DNA of 64,000 nucleotides from Phenylobacterium sp. J367 (lineage in GTDB: Bacteria > Pseudomonadota > Alphaproteobacteria > Caulobacterales > Caulobacteraceae): assembly GCF_024699985.1 (NCBI RefSeq), contig NZ_JAJONA010000001.1, positions 868,001 to 932,000 on the forward strand. Reading direction: 5' to 3'. A model generated the notes under the pieces. The model saw nothing but the letters and a program-made list of their open reading frames with translations, was not told where the DNA came from and searched no databases. Positions 1 to 10,188 of the stretch are shown piece by piece. The stretch's first letter is position 1. Each line of letters starts with the position of its first letter. The translations under genes were made by a program, and so were the position numbers.

Positions 1-1528
1 CCAGAGTCTTGCCGAGCTCGACGCCCCACTGGTCGAAGCTGTTGATGCCCCAGAGCACGCCCTCGACGAAGGTCTTGTGCTCGTAGAGCGCGACGAGGGC
101 GCCCAAGGTCCCGGGCGACAGCCGGTCCATCAGGATGAAGCTCGACGGCCGGTCGCCCGGGAAGGTGCGCTGCGGGGCCAGCGTCTCGATCTCCGCGGCC
201 GGGACGCCCTTGGCGAACAGTTCGGCGCGGACGTCCTCTTCCGTGCGGCCGACCATCAGGGCCTCGGCCTGGGCGATGGCGTTGGCCAGCAGCTTCTTCT
301 GGGCGGCCGGATCGCCCTCCGAGCCCTGCGCCACCGCGACGATGTCCAGCGGGATCACGTCGGTCCCCTGGTGCAGCATCTGAAAGAAGGCGTGCTGGAC
401 GTTGGAGCCGGCGTCGCCGAACACCGCCACCGCCGTGGCGTGCTTCACGGGCTTCCCGTCGAAGGTCACCCGCTTGCCGTTGGATTCCATCTCCAGCTGC
501 TGGAGGAAGTTCGGCAGCAGCCGCAGGCGCTGGGCGTAGGGCACGACCGAGCGGACCGCGCGGCCGAGGCCGTTGCGGTTGAAGACGTGGGCCAGCGCCA
601 GCAGCACCGGCGCATTCGACTCCAGCGGCGTCTCACGGAAATGCGCGTCCATCGCCGCGCCGCCGGCCCGGAAGGCGTCGAACGCCTGAGGGCCCAGCGC
701 GATCAGGCAGGAGAGCCCCACCGCCGACCAGACCGAATAGCGGCCGCCGACCCAGTCCCAGAAGCCGAACACCTGGTCGTCGGCGACCCCGAAGGCGCGG
801 GTCAGGTCGAGCGCCGTGGAGACCGCGACGAGGTGGCTGTCACCCTGCGGACCGAGCGCGTCGCGCAGCCAAGTCCGCGCCGTCTCGGCGTTGGTCATCG
901 TCTCCTGGGTGGTGAAGGTCTTGGAGACCACGACCACGAGGGTCTCTGCGGGATCGAGACCGACGAGCGCCTGCTGGATCTCCGCCGGGTCGACGTTGGC
1001 GGCGAACCGAAGCTCGATCTGCGGGTCGAGGGGCCGTAGCGCTTCCCAGACCAGCCGCGGCCCAAAGTCGGAGCCGCCGATGCCGATGTGCAGGATCGCC
1101 CGGAACGGCTGGCCCGTGGCGCCACGCCGCGCGCCGGAGCGCACGGCCTCGGCGAAGGTCCGCATGCGGCCGAGCACCTCGTCCACCTCGGCGGAGACCG
1201 GCTGGCCCTGGGCCTTGAAGCCCGCCCCTTCGGGCGCGCGCAGCGCCATGTGCAGGACGGCGCGGTTCTCCGAGGCGTTCATCGTCTCGCCGGCGAACAG
1301 GCGTTCGCGGGCGGCCTCCAGACCGCTGGCGCGGGCGAGGTCCAGCGCCTCGGCCAGGTCGCCGAGCGACCAGGGCTGCTTGGAGAGGTCCAGCGTCAGG
1401 CCCGCGGCGTCGACCGTCAGCTTCGCCAGCCGGTCCGGCTCCCGGTCGAACAGGCTCGCGATCCGGCGCACGCGGGCGCGCTCCGCAGCGGCGTGGAGGG
1501 CCGCCCAGGCGGCGTCGACGTCGGACAA
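1..1528 (-). CDS. pgi: Glucose-6-phosphate isomerase (C-terminus beyond window)
   Basis: Interconverts glucose 6-phosphate and fructose 6-phosphate in the cytoplasm. The translation is uninterrupted for 509 codons and carries family landmarks: HIGIGGSDFGPRLV (sugar-phosphate binding, about residues 145-160), VVSKTFTTQET, FWDWVGGRYSVWSA, NGLGR, and the Lys-containing NSFDQWGVELGK signature near the left edge. Family members are about 540 residues, so roughly 35 residues lie outside the window. The start is taken as TTG at 1528 because no ATG/GTG fits and an AGAGAGG ribosome site lies 5 bases before it. It is last in a probable dsbD-redoxin-pgi run on the same strand, 29 bases after the redoxin stop. 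Confidence 0.96.
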   Translation of the reverse strand, partial: MSDVDAAWAALHAAAERARVRRIASLFDREPDRLAKLTVDAAGLTLDLSKQPWSLGDLAEALDLARASGLEAARERLFAGETMNASENRAVLHMALRAPEGAGFKAQGQPVSAEVDEVLGRMRTFAEAVRSGARRGATGQPFRAILHIGIGGSDFGPRLVWEALRPLDPQIELRFAANVDPAEIQQALVGLDPAETLVVVVSKTFTTQETMTNAETARTWLRDALGPQGDSHLVAVSTALDLTRAFGVADDQVFGFWDWVGGRYSVWSAVGLSCLIALGPQAFDAFRAGGAAMDAHFRETPLESNAPVLLALAHVFNRNGLGRAVRSVVPYAQRLRLLPNFLQQLEMESNGKRVTFDGKPVKHATAVAVFGDAGSNVQHAFFQMLHQGTDVIPLDIVAVAQGSEGDPAAQKKLLANAIAQAEALMVGRTEEDVRAELFAKGVPAAEIETLAPQRTFPGDRPSSFILMDRLSPGTLGALVALYEHKTFVEGVLWGINSFDQWGVELGKTL

Positions 1529-1557
1529 GCTGACCTCTCTTCGGAATTCGCCGGCCG

Positions 1558-2185
1558 TCAGTCGGCCGACGCGTACTTAACCCCGCAGCCGTACGGTCGG
1601 GTCACGGCCCTGGCCACCGGACGGCCGGCCTTCACGTCGGCGAGCGCCGCGGCGACGTAGTTCGTCGCGCCCTTCAGGCTCGACGGCTCGGCCGACGCCT
1701 TGTCGTCGATGCCGCCCATGTAGACGAGCGTCCCGGCCGGATTGACGACGAACATGTGCGGAGTGGTCCGGGCGTCATAGGCGCGGCCGACCTTGCCGGT
1801 GGGATCGAGCAGGACGGCGCTGGAGGCCGCCTTCTCCTTCGCCTTCCACTGCCGGGCCTGCGGGCCGTTCAGGTAGCCCTGCATCTCGGGGGCCGATGAG
1901 ACGACCGTGAGCCAGACCACGCCGTCGGCGGTCGCCTGCCGCTGGAGGCGCTGCATGGCGCCGGCGTCGTAGTGCTTGCGGACATAGGGACAACCCTCGT
2001 TGGTCCACTCCAGCACCACCGTCTTGCCCCCTGAACTCGGCCAGCGACCGGACCTTGCCGTCGGCGTCGGCGGCCTGGAAGGCGGGGGCCGGCTGGCCGA
2101 GTTGGGGCGCGGCCGCGGCGGGCAGCGCCAGGGCGGCCAGGCCGCCGAAGGTGATGGCAAGCGCGGTACGACGGCGGATCGGCAT
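1558..2185 (-). CDS. Exported redoxin/thioredoxin-fold protein (frameshifted)
   Basis: A thioredoxin-fold protein of the AhpC/TSA-redoxin type with a signal peptide (MPIRRRTALAIT... ending AAAA, about residues 1-26), so probably periplasmic. The core contains NEGCPYVRKHYDAG, with a single cysteine where thioredoxins have CxxC, then TPHMFVVNPAG, the cis-proline strand. The reading frame breaks at a run of five Gs (plus-strand Cs 2027-2031): removing one G joins EFRG to KTVVLEW and gives 208 residues. The ATG at 2185 has GGGAG upstream and follows the dsbD stop by 20 bases, which suggests cotranscription. A periplasmic thiol role coupled to DsbD is inference from position only. Confidence 0.8.
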
Positions 2186-2205
2186 CGGCAGGTCTCCCGG
2201 TTTCG

Positions 2206-4341
2206 TCAGCGGCGGGCGGCGGTCTCGAGAGCCTTGATCACCGTCCCCTCGGTCAGGATGTTGGGCAGGATATCCGGCTCGCCGCCCTTCGCGCCATACA
2301 CGAGATAGAGCGGAACGCCGGCCCGGCCGTGCCGGGCGAGCTCGGCGGCGATGACCTCGTCCTTCCGCGTCCAGTCGGCCTTCAGGTAGGCGACGTTGTT
2401 GGCCGCCATGGCGTCCGCCACGCCCTGGCGGGAAATCGCGACCTTGTCGTTGACCTGGCAACTCACGCACCAGGCGGCGGTGAAGTTGACCATCACCGGC
2501 CGACCCTCGGCCTGCAGGGCGGCGACCCGCTCGGGGCTCCAGGCCTCGTAGGGCACGGCCGCGTCCGCGCCGTCGACGGGCGCGCCGGAGGCCGGGGGCG
2601 GCGCGTAGCCTCCCCAGAGCCCGATGGCCGCCGCCAGGATCAGGAGCGCCGCGGCGGCGCCACCGGCGAGGGGGAGGTCCGCGCCGCCGCCCGGCTCCGC
2701 TGCCAGAGGCCGGCGGCCCACAGGGCGGCGGCGAAGACCACGGCCGCCGCCAGGATGCGGGCGAGGCCGGCGGCGTCGACCTGCTGGGCGAGCACCCACA
2801 CCAGCCAGGCGGCCGCCCCGTACATCGGGAAGGCGAGCATCTTCTTGAACGCGTCCATCCAAGGGCCGGGCTTCGGCAGGCGGGCGAGCAGGGCCGGCGC
2901 GAAGGCCACCACCACGAACGGCAGGGCGAAGCCCACGCCTAGCGCCAGGAAGACCGCCAGCGCCGCGACCGGCGGCTGGATCAGCGCCCAGCCGAGCGCG
3001 GGGGCCATGAAGGGGCCGTGCAGGGGGGCGGCCACCACCACGGCCAGCACGCCGGTGAAGAAGGCGCCGCCCAGTCCGCCGCGCGACGCCAGGCCCGTGC
3101 CGGCGCCCTGCAGCGACGTCCCCACCTCGAAGACGCCCGAGAGGTTCAGCGCCACGGCGAGCATGAGGAGCGCGAGGCCCGCGACCACCTGGGGCGACTG
3201 GAGCTGGAAGCCCCAGCCCACCGCAGAACCCGCCGCCTGGAGCGCGATGAGGGCGGCGGCCAGCACCAGGAAGCTCGCCACCACGCCGGCGCCGAAGGCC
3301 AGGCCCTGCCAGCGTGCGGCCGGCGCTTCGTGGGCGTGGCGCGCCAGCGAGGCGGCCTTCATCGCCAGGATCGGGAAGACGCAGGGCATCAGGTTGAGGA
3401 TCAGACCGCCCAGGAAGGCGAAGAGGATCGCCACCGGCAGGCCGAGGCCCACCGCGCCGGCCGGCGGCGCGGCCTTCACCGGCGGCGGACCGAGCCCGCT
3501 GGTTCCGGCGGGCGCTGGACCCACGGCGGCCGAGACCTCGAAGGCGCGGCCGTCGGCCAGCGCCAGCACGCCGTCCAGCGCCTGGGGTCCCGGAGAGACC
3601 TGGAACTCGTCGCCCGGCGCAATGGTCAGCGTCAGGCCTTCGGGTCCGCGCTCGATGCCCTGGGGCGCCGCATGGTCGAGCACGCCCGCATCGAAGGGGA
3701 AGAAGTAGGCGTCGGCGAAGTCCGCGCCTTTCAGCGCCGGGCCGGCGATGGCGAGCGACAGCTTCGGGTCGCGCTTCTCGAACGCCGCGGAGAGCCCCGC
3801 GGGCTTCGGCGCGGCGGCCAGCGCCTTGCCGATCGCCGGGCCCCACCTGCCATCAGGCGCGGCGGGCTGGGCGGTCACCGGCAGCGCGAGCCTCACCTCG
3901 CCCTTCTCGGGGATGCAGATCTCCTCGCAGACCAGGAAATAGGCCGTGCCGGACAGCGTCACGGTCTCGCCGGGCCGGGCGTTGGCCGGCGCCGTCACGG
4001 TGAACGGCAGGAGCACCTCGCCCTCGTAGCCGTAGTTGACCAGCGGCCCGACCGGCAGGCGCTTCGGCGTCGGCCAGACGAACTCGCCGACACCCCAGCC
4101 GGCGGGCGCCGGGTCCCACTCGATCTTGGTCGCCTCGCCGGAGCTGCCGGGGTTCCTCCAGTAGGTGTGCCAGTGGTCCTGGATCTTCTGGCGCAGCGCG
4201 GCATGGATCGTCTGGCCGGGCGCGATGCCCCTGCGCCTCGGCGACCAGCTCGGTCTCCAGATGGCCGGTGTTCACGGGCTGCGCGGCCGCCGCGCCGGCC
4301 ATCGCCAGCACACCAAGGAGCCCCGCCAGGAAACGCTTCAT
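2206..4341 (-). CDS. dsbD: Thiol:disulfide interchange protein DsbD/ScsB type (two frameshifts)
   Basis: Moves electrons from cytoplasmic thioredoxin across the inner membrane to periplasmic thiols. Order: signal peptide (MKRFLAGLLGVLAMAG...), an N-terminal periplasmic domain with CEEIC, about eight membrane helices starting with LNLMPCVFPILAMKA, and a C-terminal thioredoxin domain with WCVSC. The frame breaks twice: one extra G at 4228-4231 and one missing base in 2680-2700. Repaired length is 711 residues, normal for the family. The second conserved membrane cysteine (usually PCT.PF) reads PLHGPF because of what look like two compensating indels at 3018-3028. First gene of a run with the redoxin and pgi. 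ATG at 4341 is chosen for its signal peptide. Confidence 0.9.
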
Positions 4342-4478
4342 CCGCTCACCCGTCCCGCGCATTCAGGCGGCTATATGGCGCGGGTTCCCCGCCGACGCAA
4401 AGCGGGCTCGACAGGCGCCTCGGCGAGCGGCACACCAACGGGGAATCCTGTTCCGTCAAATCGGGAGTTTGAGCGTCC

Positions 4479-4871
4479 GTGCCCGCATCCTTCGACGACA
4501 TCGAGATCGGTCAGGTCGTGCCGCTGGGCGCGGCCGCCATCGACAGCCAGGCCCTCGAAGCCTTCGTGGGGGCCTTCACCCCCGGCTGGACGGTCGACCG
4601 CGGGGCGCCGGACTCGATGGTCTTCGCGATCTGGGCCCGGCTCGACGCCATCGCCCACACCGACTGGCCGCAGACCAAGCGGCTGGGCGTCGACGCGCTG
4701 CGCTGGGTGCGAAACCCGCCCGCCGGCGAGCTGCTGCGCGGCCGCATGACAGTGATGGCCAAGGATCCCGTCGGCGAGGGCAAGGGGATCGTCATCTGCC
4801 AGCACGACCTGCTCGACGAGGCCGGCCGTCTGGTCTTCTCCTGCCTGACCCGCAGCGTCTTCGCGCGATAA
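4479..4871 (+). CDS. MaoC-like hot-dog domain protein
   Basis: A 130-residue protein resembling the MaoC/hot-dog acyl-CoA hydratase or thioesterase fold: it opens with SFDDIEIGQVVPLG, the usual MaoC entry strand, and has the pattern FTPGWTVD followed by a long central helix. The catalytic Asp-x-x-x-x-His of (R)-hydratases is not obvious, so activity cannot be assigned. GTG start with GGGAG 11 bases upstream. It runs divergently from dsbD, with about 137 bases between the two starts, and ends three bases before a palindromic repeat that separates it from sapC. Confidence 0.6.
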   Translation: MPASFDDIEIGQVVPLGAAAIDSQALEAFVGAFTPGWTVDRGAPDSMVFAIWARLDAIAHTDWPQTKRLGVDALRWVRNPPAGELLRGRMTVMAKDPVGEGKGIVICQHDLLDEAGRLVFSCLTRSVFAR

Positions 4872-4873
4872 CG

Positions 4874-5025
4874 CCCTTCTACCCTTGCGGGAGAAGGTGT
4901 CGCCGTCGGCGACGGATGAGGGGTCGCGCCGACTTTGCAGAAGCGAAGAGGGGGTCCCGCGGCGATGCCGAGAGACCCCTCATCCGGCCCCTGACGGGGC
5001 CACCTTCTCCCGCAAGGGGAGAAGG
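4874..5025. repeat. Palindromic intergenic element between two converging genes
   Basis: Two arms of about 50 bases form an inverted repeat: the left arm begins CCCTTCTACCCTTGCGGGAG and ends GATGAGGGGT; the right arm begins ACCCCTCATCC and ends CGCAAGGGGAGAAGG. The element fills the whole gap between the MaoC-like stop (4871) and the SapC stop (5029). The shape is that of dispersed REP-like elements common in alphaproteobacteria, and it probably also acts as a bidirectional terminator. Confidence 0.8.
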
Positions 5026-5028
5026 AAA

Positions 5029-5823
5029 TCAGGCGTTGGCCGCTTCCGGTTGCTGCTGCTGGCGGGTCAGGGCCAGCGCGATCAGGCGGTCCCAGCCGAC
5101 CAGCGACAGCAGGTGGGCGTAGATCTGGCCCAGCGCGCCGTTGTCGCGCAGCTCCATGATCTTCTCGGCCGGGAGCTGGTTCAGCTTCTCTTCCGAAACG
5201 CCGAAGTAGTCGGCGATCTTCTGCTGCTCGCCCGCCGTGCCGTCGGGATTGGTCGGCGTGAAGTTGGCGGTCTTCTGCTCGAACAGGTCCAGGTCCTTCA
5301 GGATCTGGACGAACGACAGGGTGCGCTGGCGCTCGATCTCGAAGTTGTTGCAGAACTCGATGCAGTTCTTCGTGTACTGGCTCGGCTGGCCGTTCTCGAA
5401 GAACGGCATGTCGCCGCCTTCCACGATGAATTCGGCGGCGCGATCGACGCAGAGCACCATCTGGTTGTTCGTGGAGTCGTTGGCGAACACGAACGGATAG
5501 CGGCGGATGTAGGCCGGGATGTAGACGCCGGCCTCGAAGGTGCCGGTGTCCTTCAGGAACATGTTCTCGCCGGCGTTCAGGCCCATGACGGCGATCGGCA
5601 GCTTTTCGTCGCCGACGAAGATGATCGGGCCGGTCACCGCGGCCAGCGGGAACTCGCCGACGGTCAGCGGGATGGCGTGGCCGACCTTCGCGAACTTGAA
5701 GGGCCCGTCCATGCGCTTCACGCCCAGCTTGCCGTGCAGCTCGGGCGTGAGGGGCTCGGGCTGCGAATAGAACAGCACGTTGCCGGTGATCTGGCCGAGG
5801 CCGGGCTGGGTCGTCGTGGTCAT
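5029..5823 (-). CDS. SapC family protein
   Basis: A 264-residue cytoplasmic-looking protein with the whole-length pattern of the SapC family (Pfam SapC), including FKFAKVGHAIPLTVGEFP near residues 40-60 and the region FFENGQPSQYTK in the middle. The family was named for an S-layer-linked gene of Campylobacter, but its biochemical role is not known. No signal peptide or membrane helix is visible. ATG start, and codon use is strongly biased to favoured codons, which often accompanies high expression. It diverges from the downstream hydratase with 165 bases between starts. Confidence 0.85.
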   Translation of the reverse strand: MTTTTQPGLGQITGNVLFYSQPEPLTPELHGKLGVKRMDGPFKFAKVGHAIPLTVGEFPLAAVTGPIIFVGDEKLPIAVMGLNAGENMFLKDTGTFEAGVYIPAYIRRYPFVFANDSTNNQMVLCVDRAAEFIVEGGDMPFFENGQPSQYTKNCIEFCNNFEIERQRTLSFVQILKDLDLFEQKTANFTPTNPDGTAGEQQKIADYFGVSEEKLNQLPAEKIMELRDNGALGQIYAHLLSLVGWDRLIALALTRQQQQPEAANA

Positions 5824-5988
5824 GTAAGCCTTCGAAATCCGGAGCCGCGCGGGCGCCCGCGCGCAAGGTCGCCGCTTCTAGCGTATCGCCGCTACACCCG
5901 CAAATGCGGCCGCCTCACGCGGCTTGCGAAGCCGGGCCGGCAAGGCTTCAATCCATCCCATAAATTCGAAGGTGGGAGGATATTTCAG

Positions 5989-6873
5989 ATGCCGATCTAT
6001 TACCCTGACATTCTCGAGCAGAAGACCGCGCCCAGGACCTTCTCCTACGGCGACAAGGACGTGATGCTCTACGCCCTGGGGATCGGCATGGGCCGCGATC
6101 CGCTCGACGCCCGCGAGCTCGATTTCACCTATGAGAAGAACCTGAAGGTCGTCCCCACGGCCGCCACCGTGCTGGCCGCCGCGGGCCCCAGGCAGGGCCG
6201 CACGCCGCCGCAGGTGCCGGAGGGCCGCCGGGTCAGCGAGATCAACTTCCTGATGGTCGTGCACGGGGAGCAGAAGGTGGAGCTTCACCAGCCGCTGCCG
6301 GTGTCGGGGACCTTCACCGCCGAGAGCCGCACGGTCGGCGCCTACGACAAGGGCAAGGACAAGGGCGCGGTCATCGTCAACGAGACGGTGTGGCGTGACG
6401 AAGCCGGCGAGAAGGTGGCCACGCTCACCGGCTCCACATTCGCGCGCGGCGACGGCGGCTTCGGCGGCCCGACCGAGGGCGCGCCCGAGCCGCATCAGGT
6501 CCCGACCCGCAAGCCGGACCTCTCCGTCGACATCGACACCCGGGAGGACCAGGCCCTGCTCTACCGCCTGAACGGCGACCGCAACCCGCTGCACTCCGAT
6601 CCGGAGGTGGCCAAGCGGGCCGGCTTCCCGCGGCCGATCCTGCATGGGCTGTGCACCTACGGCATCACCTGCCGCGCCGTGCTGCAGGCGATCACCGACT
6701 ACGACCCGAACCAGATCCTCAGCCACCAGGCGCGGTTCTCGGCCCCAGTCTTCCCGGGCGACACCATCACCGTCGACCTCTGGCGCGACGGGGCGGTGAT
6801 TTCCTTCGAAGCGCGGGTTAAGGACCGCGACGCCACCGTCATCAAGAACGGCAAGACTGTTCTCCGCGCCTAG
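5989..6873 (+). CDS. MaoC-family (R)-specific enoyl-CoA hydratase 2
   Basis: Predicted to hydrate trans-2-enoyl-CoA to (R)-3-hydroxyacyl-CoA. The 294-residue double hot-dog arrangement matches the hydratase-2 part of eukaryotic multifunctional enzyme 2: an N-terminal hot-dog starting ALGIGMGRDPLD and a C-terminal one with the catalytic motif YRLNGDRNPLHSDPEVAKRAGF, where Asp and His are the active residues (written in two pieces: YRLNGDRNPLH, then SDPEVAKRAGF). The start at 5989 is set by GGGAGGA eight bases upstream; the frame extends further upstream but only into sequence antisense to sapC. The PAP2 phosphatase follows after 14 bases. Confidence 0.88.
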   Translation: MPIYYPDILEQKTAPRTFSYGDKDVMLYALGIGMGRDPLDARELDFTYEKNLKVVPTAATVLAAAGPRQGRTPPQVPEGRRVSEINFLMVVHGEQKVELHQPLPVSGTFTAESRTVGAYDKGKDKGAVIVNETVWRDEAGEKVATLTGSTFARGDGGFGGPTEGAPEPHQVPTRKPDLSVDIDTREDQALLYRLNGDRNPLHSDPEVAKRAGFPRPILHGLCTYGITCRAVLQAITDYDPNQILSHQARFSAPVFPGDTITVDLWRDGAVISFEARVKDRDATVIKNGKTVLRA

Positions 6874-6887
6874 CCTCAGGTGATCCG

Positions 6888-7670
6888 TTGATCCGCACCC
6901 TCGCCCTCGCCGCGGCCCTGGCCGCCGTCACCGCCTGCGCCACCGACGTCCCGCCGCCGCCCAAGCCCGCGGTGGATGCGTCGCTGGCCGGGCCGGTGCC
7001 CACCAAGCTCACCGGCTACCTGCCCAAGGACGCCCTGGACGGCCGGAGGATCCTGCCCGGCCCGGTGAGCCCGGACTCGGCGCAGGGCCGCGCCGAGCGC
7101 GCCTACTACGACGAGACCCGCAAGCTGGAGGGCTCGGACCGCTGGAAGCGGGCGATCGAGGACAACGAGATCTGGCAGGGCGGCGCGCTCAACCGCTTCT
7201 CCTGCGCGCTCGGCAAGCAGCTCTCCGAGGCGGGCACACCGACCGCGTGGCGAATCCTCCACCGGATCGAACTCGACGTCCGCGACATCGGCAACGTGCC
7301 GAAGAACCACTACAACCGCGACCGGCCGCTGATCGGCAACGACAAGCCGATCTGCATCGCGCGCCAGGACTGGATGAAGACCAACGCCTCCTATCCCTCC
7401 GGCCACGCCATGGTCGGCTGGACCTGGGCGCTGCTGCTGACGGAACTGGCGCCGGAGCGGGCCGACCCCCTGCTGGTGGCCGGCCGCGAGATGGGCGAGA
7501 GCCGGGCGATCTGCGGCGTGCACTTCATGAGCGACATCGAGGCCGGCCGGACCCTGGCCTCGGGCATGGTGGCGCGCCTGCACGCCGAGCCGGCGTTCAA
7601 CGCCGACATGGCCAAGGCCCGCAAGGAGATCGCCGCGGCGCCCGCCGCCGCGAACTGCCCCAGCGCCTGA
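6888..7670 (+). CDS. Class A acid phosphatase, PAP2 superfamily lipoprotein
   Basis: A secreted non-specific phosphatase. The N-terminus MIRTLALAAALAAVTAC has a lipobox (VTAC, Cys17), so it is probably a lipoprotein. The three PAP2 blocks are present in order: KNHYNRDRP, YPSGHAM and GESRAICGVHFMSD, with catalytic His in the second and third. Length 260 is typical of class A PhoN-type enzymes. The TTG start with AGGTGA just upstream lies 14 bases after the hydratase stop, so the two may be cotranscribed. Its 3' end overlaps the tail of the convergent acetyltransferase by 74 bases. Confidence 0.9.
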   Translation: MIRTLALAAALAAVTACATDVPPPPKPAVDASLAGPVPTKLTGYLPKDALDGRRILPGPVSPDSAQGRAERAYYDETRKLEGSDRWKRAIEDNEIWQGGALNRFSCALGKQLSEAGTPTAWRILHRIELDVRDIGNVPKNHYNRDRPLIGNDKPICIARQDWMKTNASYPSGHAMVGWTWALLLTELAPERADPLLVAGREMGESRAICGVHFMSDIEAGRTLASGMVARLHAEPAFNADMAKARKEIAAAPAAANCPSA

Positions 7671-8183
7671 TCCGGAAGAGGACGTGGCGGCGGAGCGGAT
7701 GGTCCGCCGCCAGCCTCGGATGGTCGAAGTCGGCGTCCGGGTCGCGGACCATGCCGATCTTCCGCATGACCGCCTGGGACGTCAGGTTGGTCTCCGCCGT
7801 GATGGCCAGCACCTGACCCGCGTCCTGGGTCGCGAACACCCAGTCCCGAACCGCCTGGGCGCCCTCGGTGGCCAGGCCCTGGCCCTGGACCTCCGGATGC
7901 AGCCGCCAGCCGAGCTCGATCTCCCCGGGCTCGGGCAGGTCGTCGGCGAACCGCTGGGCGCCAATCGCGCCGATCAGCCGGCCATCCGCCTTCCGTTCGG
8001 CGGCGAAGAAGCAGAAGCCGTGCTCGGCCTGATGGCGCTGCAGCCGGTCGACCATGGCGTCGCTCTGGGCGCGGTCCAGCACGCCGGCCAGCCAGCGCCC
8101 GACGTCGGGGTGCGCGTTGACCTCGGCGAAGGCGTCGCGGTCGGCGTCCCGCCAGGGGCGCAGGATCAGCCGGCCGGTCTCGA

Positions 8184-8187
<4 letters not shown>
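7597..8187 (-). CDS. GNAT-family N-acetyltransferase (RimJ/RimL-like)
   Basis: Acetyl-CoA-dependent acetyltransferase of unknown substrate. The opening TGRLILRPWRDADRDAF and the acetyl-CoA loop GQGLATEGAQAV are typical of RimJ/RimL-type GNATs, as is the late TNLTSQAVMRKIGM. The GTG start at 8187 overlaps the repaired aguB stop (GTGA), so it belongs to the aguA-aguB run; a role in modifying a polyamine is only inference from this position. The last 30 or so residues are Arg-rich and antisense to the phosphatase gene, so the natural C-terminus may be near HVLFRI and a further indel is possible. Confidence 0.75.
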
Positions 8188-10057
<1,870 letters not shown>

Positions 10058-10138
10058 GCGGGTCTCGGGTCGAAGCCGGGCGCAGATGGCCCCCGGGGAC
10101 CCCCACGTCAAGCGCTGCGACATCGCGCCAAAGAAGAA

Positions 10139-10164
10139 GGGCGGCTGCATCGCTGCAGCCGCCC
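10139..10164 (-). terminator. Rho-independent terminator of the TonB receptor gene
   Basis: An 11-base perfect stem (GGGCGGCTGCA / TGCAGCCGCCC) with a four-base loop, followed on the minus strand by TTCTTCTTT. It lies 24 bases beyond the receptor stop and before aguA. Confidence 0.85.
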
Positions 10165-10188
10165 CGCATTCCGTTCAGGCCCTGAGGC

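Noticed and set aside
4885..5988. Long N-terminal extension of the hydratase gene
   Set aside because: The extension is antisense to sapC and runs through a repeat; GGGAGGA before ATG 5989 and family length set the start there.
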